From Micromonospora terminaliae (GTDB taxonomy: Bacteria; Actinomycetota; Actinomycetes; Mycobacteriales; Micromonosporaceae): DNA of 64,000 nucleotides. The position numbers and the translations under genes were made by a program. The stretch spans positions 5,722,001 to 5,786,000 of the forward strand of contig NZ_CP045309.1 of assembly GCF_009671205.1 (NCBI RefSeq), written 5' to 3'. Under the pieces are notes generated by a model. It ran no database searches. It had not been told where the DNA came from and worked only from the letters and a program-made list of their open reading frames with translations. Below, piece after piece: positions 1 through 10,617 of the stretch. Numbering within the stretch: position 1 is the stretch's first letter; each line of letters starts with the position of its first letter.

Positions 1-1
1 G

Positions 2-151
2 CTGTTCCTGCTCACCGACTTGATCGCCCGCGGGCTGGATCTGTCGTTCCACGTCAACGGCTTCTGGGCCGCCTTCTGGGGCGCCATCGTGATGGCAGTG
101 GTGACCTGGCTGATCAGCGTCGTGCTGCCGGACAGCCTGGACGAGCGGTGA
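2..151 (+). CDS. Phage holin family (DUF/YvlD-like) membrane protein, C-terminal fragment
   Basis: Only the last 49 codons are inside the window; the frame is open from base 2 to a TGA ending at 151. The fragment holds an aromatic transmembrane helix (GFWAAFWGAIVMAVVTWLI) and ends in a short acidic tail, DSLDER. That is how the four-helix phage-holin superfamily IV membrane proteins of actinobacteria end. Function in the family is unknown. The call rests on the C-terminus only. Confidence 0.6.
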   Translation: MFLLTDLIARGLDLSFHVNGFWAAFWGAIVMAVVTWLISVVLPDSLDER

Positions 152-313
152 GCGGATCCCGGGTCGGTTGTGTCCGGCGCGCGCTCCTACGGGATACTTC
201 CCGCGGTGGACAGCGCGGTCCGGCGCACCCATGGACGTCAGCGGCCGGAACGGTCGCCTTCATGGAAGACAGCGGCCTGCACGGCCGAGAGCGGTAAGTA
301 AGGAGCGTTCGAC

Positions 314-1336
314 ATGCCCATCGCTTCCCCCGAGGCTTACGCGGAGATGCTGGACCGGGCCAAGGCCGGCCGGTACGCGTACCCCGCGATCAACGTGACC
401 TCGTCGCAGACGCTGAACGCGGCGCTCAAGGGCTTCGCCGACGCGGAGAGCGACGGCATCATCCAGGTCTCCACCGGCGGCGCGGAGTACCTGTCCGGCC
501 CGTCCGTGAAGGACATGGTGACCGGCGCGGTGGCGTTCGCGGCGTACGCGCACGAGGTGGCCAAGAAGTACCCGGTGAACATCGCGCTGCACACCGACCA
601 CTGCCCGAAGGACAAGCTGGACAAGTTCGTCCGGCCGCTCATGGCCATCTCGCAGGAGCGGGTGAAGAACGGCCAGGAGCCGCTCTTCCAGTCGCACATG
701 TGGGACGGTTCGGCCGTACCGGTGGCGGAGAACCTGGAGATCGCCGAGCAGCTGCTCACCGAGGCCGCCAAGGGCAAGATCGTCCTCGAGATCGAGGTCG
801 GCGTCGTGGGCGGCGAGGAGGACGGCGTCGAGAACGCCATCAACGAGAAGCTCTACACCACCGTCGAGGACGGTCTGGCCATGGTCGACGCGCTCGGCCT
901 CGGCGAGAAGGGCCGCTACATGGCCGCGCTGACCTTCGGCAACGTGCACGGCGTCTACAAGCCGGGCAACGTCAAGCTCCGCCCTGCCGTGCTGCACGAC
1001 ATCCAGGTGGCCGTGGGCGCCAAGTACGGCAAGGACAAGCCGCTCAGCCTCGTCTTCCACGGCGGTTCCGGCTCGCTGCTGTCCGAGATCCGCGAGGCGC
1101 TGGACTACGGCGTCGTGAAGATGAACATCGACACCGACACCCAGTACACCTTCACCCGGCCCGTCGCGGACCACATGTTCCGCAACTACGACGGCGTGCT
1201 GAAGGTCGACGGCGAGGTCGGCAACAAGAAGATGTACGACCCGCGCGTCTGGGGCAAGGCCGCCGAGGCCGGCATGGCCGCCCGCGTCGTGGAGGCCTGC
1301 GAGCACCTGCGCTCCAGCGGCACCACCATGAAGTGA
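314..1336 (+). CDS. fba: Class II fructose-bisphosphate aldolase
   Basis: Zinc-dependent aldolase that interconverts fructose 1,6-bisphosphate with dihydroxyacetone phosphate and glyceraldehyde 3-phosphate in the cytosol, for glycolysis and gluconeogenesis. At 340 residues it has the usual length of the actinobacterial type. The HTDHCPK segment near residue 93 carries the first metal and catalytic residues; EIEVGVVGGEEDG, GNVHGVYKPG and the phosphate-binding FHGGSGS follow in family order. The ATG has a good ribosome binding site (AAGGAG, about 8 bases upstream). A strong hairpin lies just after the stop. fba near DUF3151 and purA is conserved in actinobacteria. Confidence 0.97.
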   Translation: MPIASPEAYAEMLDRAKAGRYAYPAINVTSSQTLNAALKGFADAESDGIIQVSTGGAEYLSGPSVKDMVTGAVAFAAYAHEVAKKYPVNIALHTDHCPKDKLDKFVRPLMAISQERVKNGQEPLFQSHMWDGSAVPVAENLEIAEQLLTEAAKGKIVLEIEVGVVGGEEDGVENAINEKLYTTVEDGLAMVDALGLGEKGRYMAALTFGNVHGVYKPGNVKLRPAVLHDIQVAVGAKYGKDKPLSLVFHGGSGSLLSEIREALDYGVVKMNIDTDTQYTFTRPVADHMFRNYDGVLKVDGEVGNKKMYDPRVWGKAAEAGMAARVVEACEHLRSSGTTMK

Positions 1337-1347
1337 GCTCGTGAAGA

Positions 1348-1375
1348 AAGGGGCCCCTCGTTCGAGGGGCCCCTT
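1348..1375. terminator. Bidirectional terminator hairpin
   Basis: Perfect inverted repeat with arms AAGGGGCCCCTCG and CGAGGGGCCCCTT and a tight GTTC loop. It lies between the convergent stops of fba (1336) and the LOG-type gene (1379), so it can serve both. No long T tract, as is usual in high-GC actinobacteria. Confidence 0.85.
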
Positions 1376-1378
1376 CGT

Positions 1379-2590
1379 TCATGCGGTGAGCACCCGGACG
1401 GCCTCGCGGACGTCGTCGGTGAGGTGCACGGTGCGCGACAGGTCGCCGAACGGTGAGGCCGCGAAGAGCGGCCGCAGCAGCGACTCCACCGGCAGCTCGG
1501 TCGTCCAGTAGGTCCGGTCCAGGAACACGTACGCCCCGCTAGCCCCGTCGGTGCCGTAGTAGGTCTTCGTGGCCGCCTGGAACACCTCCTGCACCGTGCC
1601 GGCCCGGCCGGGCGCGAAGACGATCCCGCCCCGGGCCAGCCGCAGGATGGTGTCCTCGCGGATGGCGTTGGAGAAGTACTTGGCGATCCGCCCGGCGAAC
1701 AGGTTCGCCGGCTCGTGGCCGTACAGCCAGGTGGGGATGGCCAGCCCGCCCGAGCGGGCCCACTCGGTGCCCGCGGCCGCCGGGCGGGGCGTCGGCAGGG
1801 CCGGGCCGGCCGCGTACCGGGCCCGGACCCGCAGCGCCGCGTCGGTGTAGCGGTCGTGGTCGGTGAAGTCCGGCGCGGTGGCCAGCAGGTCGATCGCCGC
1901 GGTCAGCTCCTCCGCCGGCCAGGCCGCGAGGAACGCGCCCAGGTTGGCCGCCTCCATGACGCCAGGCCCGCCGCCGGTCACCACGAGCCGGTCGGCCCGC
2001 GCCAGCTCCCAGCCCAGCACCGCCGCCATCCGGTACGCGGCGCTGCCGCGCGGCACGGCGTGCCCACCCATCACACCGACGACCGACTGCGGCCCGTGCA
2101 CGGCCAGCCAGGCCCGGGTGGCGTCGGCCAGGGCGTTGTCCACCCCGTGGTCGTGCAGCCGCTGGCCGAGCGCCTCCCGCACGTCGGGCAGCGCCCCGCC
2201 GTGCGCCCGGAAGTGCGCGTACACGCGGGTGTCGTACATCCCCTCGAAGCCGCCCTCGGCGAAGCCGGCGGCCAGGTCGTCGGCGGTGTAGAGGTGGGCC
2301 GGCTGCGTCGGGTAGGGCAGCCCGGAGAAGGGCGGTACGACGTTCGCGCCCCGCCGGACCAGGTCCGCACCGACCTCGCGGTCGGCGAACCGGCAGCCCA
2401 CGAAGAGCGCGCCGGCGACCTCGACGCCGCGCAGGTCGGGCACCGGGTCCAGGTCAAGGCGGAGACCCTGCACGGTCAGTCCGGCGAGGCTCCCCTCGGC
2501 CAGGCGCCGGTCGAACTCGGTCCGGGTCTCGATCTCGTCGATGCTGGTGTCGTGCGGCTCGATGACGTCCGCGGGTGGTGGGGTCGGCAC
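1379..2590 (-). CDS. LOG/PpnN-type Rossmann-fold nucleotide-binding protein
   Basis: 403 residues from a GTG at 2590 that follows a GGGGGCAGGA ribosome binding site. The motif GGGPGVMEAAN is typical of the LOG/PpnN superfamily, whose studied members cleave the N-glycosidic bond of nucleoside monophosphates. The second signature, usually PGGxGTxxE, reads PGRAGTVQE, so one glycine is replaced by arginine. The N-terminal 130 residues resemble the extra domain of the longer PpnN class rather than short LOG proteins. The open frame continues far upstream, but nothing before the GTG looks like protein. A role in purine nucleotide salvage is an inference from the family. Confidence 0.75.
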   Translation of the reverse strand: MPTPPPADVIEPHDTSIDEIETRTEFDRRLAEGSLAGLTVQGLRLDLDPVPDLRGVEVAGALFVGCRFADREVGADLVRRGANVVPPFSGLPYPTQPAHLYTADDLAAGFAEGGFEGMYDTRVYAHFRAHGGALPDVREALGQRLHDHGVDNALADATRAWLAVHGPQSVVGVMGGHAVPRGSAAYRMAAVLGWELARADRLVVTGGGPGVMEAANLGAFLAAWPAEELTAAIDLLATAPDFTDHDRYTDAALRVRARYAAGPALPTPRPAAAGTEWARSGGLAIPTWLYGHEPANLFAGRIAKYFSNAIREDTILRLARGGIVFAPGRAGTVQEVFQAATKTYYGTDGASGAYVFLDRTYWTTELPVESLLRPLFAASPFGDLSRTVHLTDDVREAVRVLTA

Positions 2591-2641
2591 CAGATCATCC
2601 TGCCCCCGGGCGGCAAGCCCGCAAACTCGGGCGGCACGGAC

Positions 2642-2672
2642 AGGAGCCCGGAGGCCAGGCCGCCGGGCTCCT
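2642..2672. repeat. Inverted repeat in a divergent intergenic region
   Basis: AGGAGCCCGG and CCGGGCTCCT form perfect 10-bp arms around 11 bases, between the divergent LOG-type gene (start 2590) and DUF3151 gene (start 2852). Position suggests a leader hairpin of the minus-strand transcript or an operator. Nothing else was recognised in this 260-base gap. Confidence 0.4.
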
Positions 2673-2851
2673 GCACTACCCGGTCCTGGGGAGGCTCCGG
2701 ATCTGTAGTTGTAGTGGAAAAGTCTCGCCGTGGCATGGGCCGCGGGTACGTGGGTGGCACACCGCAGGCGTGACGAAACCCTCAGCCGTTCAGCCGACCG
2801 GCTCGCCGGACCCCCTCGCGTACCCCAGGGCGAAGCGGGTTGAATGGGGCG

Positions 2852-3280
2852 ATGCAGAACCTGTTGCCTGAGCCACCGGCCACCCTGCTCCCCGCCCACG
2901 AGGAGGCCGACGCCGCGCTGGCGGCCGCCGCCGAGCAGGACACCGACGAGGCGTACGCCGAGGTGGCCGCCCGCTTCCCCACCTACAGCGCGGGCTGGGC
3001 GGCGCTGGCCAGCCGGGCGCTCGCCGCGGGCCAGGTCATCCCGGCGTACGCGTACGCCCGCACCGGCTACCACCGCGGTCTCGACCAGCTCCGCCGCAGC
3101 GGCTGGAAGGGCCACGGGCCGGTGCCCTGGTCGCACAAGCCCAACCGGGGCTTCCTCCGCTGCCTCTACGTGCTGTCCCGCGCGGCCGGCGAGATCGGCG
3201 AGGCGGACGAGGCGGCGCGCTGCGCCCAGTTCCTCCGCGACTGCGACCCGGCCGCCGGGGACGCCCTGGCCAGCCACTGA
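2852..3280 (+). CDS. DUF3151 family protein
   Basis: 142 residues of unknown function in a family confined to actinobacteria. The start is placed at the ATG giving MQNLLPEPPATLLP, which matches the usual family N-terminus; a TTG twelve bases upstream would add four residues. The middle is a helical, TPR-like Ala-rich segment (FPTYSAGWAALASRAL) followed by the conserved YAYARTGYHRGLDQLRR and KGHGPVPWSH stretch. Position beside fba and purA is conserved in Mycobacterium and Streptomyces, which suggests a housekeeping role, but no activity is known. Confidence 0.9.
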   Translation: MQNLLPEPPATLLPAHEEADAALAAAAEQDTDEAYAEVAARFPTYSAGWAALASRALAAGQVIPAYAYARTGYHRGLDQLRRSGWKGHGPVPWSHKPNRGFLRCLYVLSRAAGEIGEADEAARCAQFLRDCDPAAGDALASH

Positions 3281-3285
3281 TCGCC

Positions 3286-3323
3286 GCGACGGCCGGTTCC
3301 CCGGGTGGGGAGCCGGCCGTCGC
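3286..3323. terminator. Terminator hairpin between convergent genes
   Basis: GCGACGGCCGG pairs with CCGGCCGTCGC around a loop that also pairs through CCCC/GGGG. It sits between the DUF3151 stop at 3280 and the ParA-like stop at 3329 and can act in both directions. Confidence 0.75.
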
Positions 3324-3328
3324 GCTGC

Positions 3329-5650
3329 TCACAGCCCTTCCGCCACCGAGGCGGCGATCTTCAGCCAGGCCTCGCGGGTGGCCGTGGAGAGCTGGCCGTA
3401 CCGGATCGGCTCGCCGGTGTCGATGAGCCGCTCGTACGGCGCCAGCAGCACCGCCCGGGTCCGGGCCGCGAAGTGCTCCTGGATGGCCGGCAGGTCGATC
3501 TCCTTGCGGGACGGCGGCATCGACACCACCGTCACCGCCTGCCGGACCAGCCGCTGCCGGCCGCTCTGCTCCAGGTGGTCGAGCATCCGGGCGGCCGTCT
3601 CGGCCGAGTCGTTCCGCGCCGACATGGTCACCACGAGCTGGTCGGTGGCGTCCATGGCGGCCTGCCAGTTCTGCGCCCGGACGTTGTTACCGGTGTCCAC
3701 GAAGATCAGCTTGTAGAAGCGGCTCACGACCTCGCGGATCTCGGCGAACGCGGCGGCCGTCAGCATCTCGCCCCCGGTCGCCGACTCGTCCGAGGCGAGC
3801 ACGTCGAACATCCCCTCGCCCTGCGAGCGGACGTACTGCGACAGGTCACCGACCCGGCCGTGCGGCCCCTGGAACTGCGCGAGGTCGCGCAGCATGTCCC
3901 GCACCGTGCGGGAGTGGAAGTCCTGCTGGGCCCGCATCCCGAGGGTGCCCTGGGTCTCGTTGTTGTCCCAGGCCAGCACGTACCCGCCGCGCTTCTGCCC
4001 GAAGGTCATGGCGAGCAGCAGGATGGCGACCGTCTTGCCGGCGCCACCCTTCGGGTTGACCACGGTCACCTGGCGCAGCCCGCCGAAGTTGCGGCGCACC
4101 ATCTCGATGTCGCGCCGCATCTCCTGCTCCTGCCGCCCCGGCGCGAGCCGGACCAGCCCGATCTTGTTGACCACGGCCCGGACGCCCATGGTGGCCACCG
4201 GGTCGACCGGCCGCGCCTGCCGCCGCCGCGCGAAGTCCTCCGCCGTCGGCGGGGCGCCGCTCGCCGGCGTCCAGACCGGCTTCGGGTACGCGGCCGGCCC
4301 CGGCTGCTGCGGCCCGTTCTGCTGCGGCGCCAGCTGGTGCGGCCCGGTCTGGTGTGGCCCGGTCTGGTGTGGCCCGGTCTGCTGCGGGCCGGCCTGGTGC
4401 GGGCTGGGCTGGTGCGGCGCGGCCTGGTGCGGCGGTGGGGGCGACTGCGGTGGGGCGGCGGCCTGCTGGGGTGGGCCGCCGGCCTGCTGCGGCCAGGGCG
4501 GGGGGTACCAGCCCGGTGCGCCGGGCTGGGGCGCCGGTTGCCCGTAGCCGACCGGTCCCGGCGGGTACCCCGTCCCGTCGCCGTAGGGCTGCTGGAGGGG
4601 CACGCCCGGCGAGGGCGGGAACGGGCCGAGCCGGGGCGGGGCGGCGTCCGGCGAACCCCCGGCCGGGCTCTCGGGAGCGCTGTGCGGGACCCCTGCGGAC
4701 GCCACCGGGGCAGGGTCGGTCGCACCGGCGGCCGGCTGCGGCGGGCCGGCCTGGTGGGGCGAGGCCGCCGGGGTGCTGTTCTCGACGGGGTGGCCCGAGG
4801 CTGCCGGGGTGGTGGCACCCCTCCGTGGCGGGTCGGCCGGGGTCGTCGCGCCATTCTCGGTCGACCGCACCGCGGGTCCGGGGTGCGCTGGCGGTGCCAG
4901 CGCGTCAGCGGTCGAGCGCTGCGGCGGCTGGGCCCAGGGCGACTCCGGCCGGCCGTTCGGCGGCGTACCGGCTGGGCCGTCCACGGGGGTGACCGCAGCC
5001 GTGGACATGCCGTCCGCGCTGCTCGCCGCCTCCGCCGGAGCGGCCGTCGGCGGCGTGCCGGCGACGCCGTCCGCGTCGGCCGCCGCGAGCGGGTTCACGG
5101 CGTCGGCGGCACCATCCGGGCTGCCGACGTCGGCCGTCCCGTCGGGGCGGATCGCGTCGTTCGAGCCGCCGGCACCGATTGGGCCGGCGACTCCATTCGG
5201 GTTGGCGGGGCCATTCGGCCCGGCGGCGCCATTCGGGTCGGCGGCGTCGGCCGGGTCGGCGGTGGTCGCCGGTTGCGCAGTGGTGGCGTCCGCCCTGGTC
5301 GGCGCCGGGGCGGGTGTCGGCTGGTCGAGGGTGAACGGGAGGTCCAGGTCGACCGGGGCCGGCGTCCGGCGGAGCGGCACCGGGTCGCCCGTCGCCGCGT
5401 CAGCCGCCGGTCCCACCATCGAGGCCGCCGGCTCCGCCGTCGAGGCCGCCGGCTCCGACGGATCGGCGGGCGCCGGCGTGGGCCAGGCGGGGACGGGCCA
5501 GGCTGCCACGTTGGGCTGGGCCGGGGCCGCCCACGGCGGGGCGGTGACGGCCGCGTCGGTCTGCTCGGGCGGCCAGAGCGGTTCGATGTCCCGCTCCGGC
5601 ACCTGCGGTTGACCCGGCACGTGGGCCCGGTCGGCGTTCTCGTGCACCAC
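3329..5650 (-). CDS. ParA/MinD-like ATPase with a long Pro/Ala/Gln-rich N-terminal region
   Basis: 773 residues. The first roughly 500 are low complexity, rich in Pro, Ala, Gly and Gln, with GPHQT repeats around 4330-4390. The C-terminal third is a SIMIBI ATPase: VVNPKGGAGKT near residue 530 is a deviant Walker A with the signature lysine, and FVDTGNNVRAQ carries the Walker B region. The closest family I know is the EspI/SCO5717-type ATPase found beside ESX (type VII) secretion loci, which shares a Pro-rich head with a ParA tail. No ESX genes lie in this window, so a secretion role is only a suggestion. The GTG start follows GGAGGAA closely. Confidence 0.8.
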   Translation of the reverse strand: MVHENADRAHVPGQPQVPERDIEPLWPPEQTDAAVTAPPWAAPAQPNVAAWPVPAWPTPAPADPSEPAASTAEPAASMVGPAADAATGDPVPLRRTPAPVDLDLPFTLDQPTPAPAPTRADATTAQPATTADPADAADPNGAAGPNGPANPNGVAGPIGAGGSNDAIRPDGTADVGSPDGAADAVNPLAAADADGVAGTPPTAAPAEAASSADGMSTAAVTPVDGPAGTPPNGRPESPWAQPPQRSTADALAPPAHPGPAVRSTENGATTPADPPRRGATTPAASGHPVENSTPAASPHQAGPPQPAAGATDPAPVASAGVPHSAPESPAGGSPDAAPPRLGPFPPSPGVPLQQPYGDGTGYPPGPVGYGQPAPQPGAPGWYPPPWPQQAGGPPQQAAAPPQSPPPPHQAAPHQPSPHQAGPQQTGPHQTGPHQTGPHQLAPQQNGPQQPGPAAYPKPVWTPASGAPPTAEDFARRRQARPVDPVATMGVRAVVNKIGLVRLAPGRQEQEMRRDIEMVRRNFGGLRQVTVVNPKGGAGKTVAILLLAMTFGQKRGGYVLAWDNNETQGTLGMRAQQDFHSRTVRDMLRDLAQFQGPHGRVGDLSQYVRSQGEGMFDVLASDESATGGEMLTAAAFAEIREVVSRFYKLIFVDTGNNVRAQNWQAAMDATDQLVVTMSARNDSAETAARMLDHLEQSGRQRLVRQAVTVVSMPPSRKEIDLPAIQEHFAARTRAVLLAPYERLIDTGEPIRYGQLSTATREAWLKIAASVAEGL

Positions 5651-5725
5651 GGTTCCTCCCCATTCCTCCCGCCGAGGATAGGCCGTCCGGCCAGTCCGGT
5701 CGCCTGAGCGGGGGATCGACGGAGG

Positions 5726-8136
<2,411 letters not shown>

Positions 8137-8171
8137 CCCCCACCCCCCACCCACGCCCGCCCGGTAGGCGA

Positions 8172-8231
8172 GTTGATCAAGAAGTTTGCGTCTGGACCGG
8201 CGCGGATTTTGACGCAAACTTCTTGATCAAC
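8172..8231. repeat. 60-bp palindromic element, copy 1
   Basis: Perfect 21-bp inverted arms, each containing TTGATCAAGAAGTTTGCG or its complement, around an 18-base spacer. Each outer end is itself the palindrome TTGATCAA. It lies between purA and the AbiEi/DUF559 gene. Two more copies occur at 9227-9286 and 56281-56340. The arms are conserved and the spacers differ, so the structure rather than the spacer is kept. Confidence 0.9.
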
Positions 8232-8307
8232 AACGCGGGATGTCGGTTGTCCACAGGGTGGTCCACAGGGGTTTTGGGGCTGTGGGTCTTGTCGGCAGCC
8301 TGGGGCC

Positions 8308-9231
8308 GTGGCTGATCGTGTTTTGTTGGGTCGGGTTGCTGCTCGGCAGGGTGGTGTGGTGACGGCCGCCCAGGCCGTTGCTCTGGGGTTCAGTCGGGAC
8401 CAGGTTCGTCATCTCGTCCGGTCCGGGCGGTGGATCCGGGTGGCGCGGGGCTGTTTCGTGCCGGCACCGCAGCTGGCCGTCGCCTCGCTCCGGCGGGCCC
8501 GGATCCGGGCGGCCGTCGAGAGCCTCGGTGTCGGCGCCGTCGCCGTGCTGGACACCGCCGCCGAGCTGCATCGCATCGGTGGCCTGCGTGCCACGTCAGC
8601 GGTCCACGTCTCGGTGCCTCCCGACCGTCCGCGTCCGCAGCGACCGGCCGACCCCGATCTCGTGGTGCACCAGCTCACCCTCGGCCCGGCCGATGTCGGC
8701 ACCGCCGCCGGCGTCCCGGTCACGACTCCGGTCCGTACGGTGGCCGACGTGATTCTCCGCGCCGATCGCTACCCGGCGGTGTGCGTCGTCGACTCGGCGC
8801 TCAACCGGGAGCTGATCGACGAGTCGGACCTGTCCCTGGTGGCGGGGCTCATCGCGCGGCGGCGGGGAGCCGTGGCGGCCCGCCGTTGCCTGGCCGAGTC
8901 GGACGGCCGGGCCCAGTCACCCCTGGAGACCCGGGTCCGACTGCGGTGCGTGGACGGTGGCGTGCCACCTGACACGTTGCAGTTGGAGGTCCGCGACGAC
9001 GACGGCTACCTGCTCGGCATCGGCGACCTGGCCTGGCGGGGCGCCCGCATCATCGCCGAGGCCGACGGTCAGTCACCACACCAGACGCCCCAGGCCGTCT
9101 ACGAGGACCGCGTCCGCCAGAACCGCCTGAGCAACGCAGGCTGGACCATCCTCCGCTTCACCTGGCCCGACACCCTCCGCCCCGACTACATCCCCCACAC
9201 CGTTGCCCGCGCCCTCCGAAGACCCCGTTGA
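8308..9231 (+). CDS. AbiEi-type winged-helix protein with a C-terminal DUF559/Vsr-like nuclease domain
   Basis: 307 residues. The N-terminus (LGRVAARQGGVVTAAQAVALGFSRDQVRHLVRSGRW) is the winged-helix domain of AbiEi-family antitoxins. The C-terminal 100 residues resemble DUF559/very-short-patch endonucleases: SPLETRVR near 204, GIGDLAW near 236 and EADG near 250 supply a PD-(D/E)xK-like Glu/Asp/ExD set. No AbiEii nucleotidyltransferase toxin is adjacent, so it is not a classical pair. The gene is bracketed by two palindromic elements, and its TGA stop lies inside the second (GTTGATCAAG). Nuclease activity is inferred from motifs only. Confidence 0.75.
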   Translation: MADRVLLGRVAARQGGVVTAAQAVALGFSRDQVRHLVRSGRWIRVARGCFVPAPQLAVASLRRARIRAAVESLGVGAVAVLDTAAELHRIGGLRATSAVHVSVPPDRPRPQRPADPDLVVHQLTLGPADVGTAAGVPVTTPVRTVADVILRADRYPAVCVVDSALNRELIDESDLSLVAGLIARRRGAVAARRCLAESDGRAQSPLETRVRLRCVDGGVPPDTLQLEVRDDDGYLLGIGDLAWRGARIIAEADGQSPHQTPQAVYEDRVRQNRLSNAGWTILRFTWPDTLRPDYIPHTVARALRRPR

Positions 9232-9286
9232 TCAAGAGGTTTGCGTCACCGAAGCCCGGATCTGAGACGCAAACTTCTTGATCAAC
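9227..9286. repeat. 60-bp palindromic element, copy 2
   Basis: Arms at 9227-9247 and 9266-9286 match copy 1 with a single change (AGG for AAG in the left arm). It overlaps the last five bases of the AbiEi/DUF559 coding sequence, provides its stop codon, and ends 34 bases before purD. Confidence 0.9.
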
Positions 9287-9319
9287 AAGGTGGGGTGGGG
9301 TGGTCAGTAGGATGCCGTC

Positions 9320-10567
9320 GTGCGGGTTCTTCTTGTGGGTGGTGGGGGGCGGGAGCATGCGCTCGCCCTCGGCCTGGCTGCCGATCCTTCCGTCGACGTG
9401 CTTGTTGCCGCTCCCGGGAATCCCGGGATCGCGGCGGTCGCCGAGGTGCGGGAGGTGAACGCCACCGATCCGGCGGCGGTCGCGGCGCTCGCCGTCGAGA
9501 CCGCGGCGGACCTGGTCGTGATCGGGCCGGAGGCCCCGCTGGTCGCGGGGGTTGCCGACGCGGTGCGGGCCAAGGGCATCCCGGCGTTCGGCCCGTCGGC
9601 CGAGGCGGCCCGGCTGGAGGGCTCGAAGACGTTCGCCAAGGACGTGATGACCGCCGCCGGCGTGCCGACCGCCCGGGCGTACACCTGCACCGACGCGGAG
9701 AGCGTCGGGCGGGCGCTGGACGAGTTCGGCGCGCCGTACGTGGTGAAGAACGACGGGCTGGCCGCCGGCAAGGGCGTCGTGGTGACCGACGACCGCGCCA
9801 CCGCCGAGCGGCACGCCGCGGAGTGCGGCCGGGTGGTGATCGAGGAGTACCTGGCCGGTCCCGAGGTCTCCCTCTTCGTGGTCACCGACGGCGAGGCCGC
9901 CCTGCCGCTGCTGCCCGCCCAGGACTTCAAGCGCGTCGGCGACGGCGACACCGGGCCGAACACGGGCGGCATGGGTGCGTACGCGCCGCTGCCCTGGGCC
10001 CCGCCCGGCCTGGTCGACGAGGTGATGCGTGACGTGGTGCACCCGACGCTGGCCGAGCTGCGCCGGCGGGGCGCCCCGTTCGTCGGCCTGCTCTACGTGG
10101 GCCTGGCGATCACCGCCGCCGGCCCGCGCGTGATCGAGTTCAACGCCCGCTTCGGCGATCCGGAGACGCAGGTGGTGCTCGCCCTGCTGGAGACGCCGCT
10201 GGGCGGGCTGCTGCACGCCGCCGCCACCGGCACGCTGGCCGCGCACCCGCCGCTCCGCTGGCGTGACGGCGCGGCGGTCACTGTCGTGGTGGCGGCCGAG
10301 GGCTACCCGGCGGCGCCGCGTACCGGTGATGTGATCACCGGCGCGGACCGCGCCGGGGTCATCCAGGCCGGCACCCGCCGCGACGCCGACGGCACCCTGC
10401 GCTCCGCCGGGGGCCGGGTCCTCTGCGGTACGGCCACCGGCCCCGACCTGGCCGCCGCACGGGACGCCGCCTACCAGGTGGTACGCGGCATCGAGCTGGC
10501 CGGGGCGCATCACCGCTCGGACATCGCCGGCCTGGCCATCGAGGGCCGGATCACGATTCCCGGCTGA
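9320..10567 (+). CDS. purD: Phosphoribosylamine-glycine ligase (GAR synthetase)
   Basis: ATP-grasp enzyme that makes glycinamide ribonucleotide from phosphoribosylamine, glycine and ATP, the second step of purine synthesis. 415 residues, single-domain length (no PurM/PurN fusion). VLLVGGGGREHALA at the N-terminus, VIGPEAPLVAG, PYVVKNDGLAAGKGVVV (ATP-grasp loop) and EFNARFGDPETQ (metal-binding Glu/Asn) are all present. The GTG start is supported by homology; the ribosome binding site (TAGGA) is modest. The gene begins just after palindrome copy 2, so its leader is very short. Confidence 0.97.
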   Translation: MRVLLVGGGGREHALALGLAADPSVDVLVAAPGNPGIAAVAEVREVNATDPAAVAALAVETAADLVVIGPEAPLVAGVADAVRAKGIPAFGPSAEAARLEGSKTFAKDVMTAAGVPTARAYTCTDAESVGRALDEFGAPYVVKNDGLAAGKGVVVTDDRATAERHAAECGRVVIEEYLAGPEVSLFVVTDGEAALPLLPAQDFKRVGDGDTGPNTGGMGAYAPLPWAPPGLVDEVMRDVVHPTLAELRRRGAPFVGLLYVGLAITAAGPRVIEFNARFGDPETQVVLALLETPLGGLLHAAATGTLAAHPPLRWRDGAAVTVVVAAEGYPAAPRTGDVITGADRAGVIQAGTRRDADGTLRSAGGRVLCGTATGPDLAAARDAAYQVVRGIELAGAHHRSDIAGLAIEGRITIPG

Positions 10568-10570
10568 CCG

Positions 10571-10597
10571 GGCAACCCCGCACCTCCTCGCCGCCGT
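10571..10597 (+). promoter_or_regulatory. Putative SigE-type promoter of the first sigma/partner operon
   Basis: GGCAACC at 10571-10577, a 16-base spacer and CCGT at 10594-10597, followed by TGAGG. The same GGCAACCCCG, spacing and CCGT occur upstream of the paralogous sigma gene at 24792. This is the bipartite form expected of ECF promoters and suggests autoregulation. Confidence 0.65.
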
Positions 10598-10617
10598 TTG
10601 AGTCGTGAGGTGAGGAG

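Noticed and set aside
8172..8231. Palindrome 1 as an ordinary purA terminator
   Set aside because: Same arms recur in two other contexts with different neighbours, and the arms are AT-richer than the local terminators, which are GC-rich.
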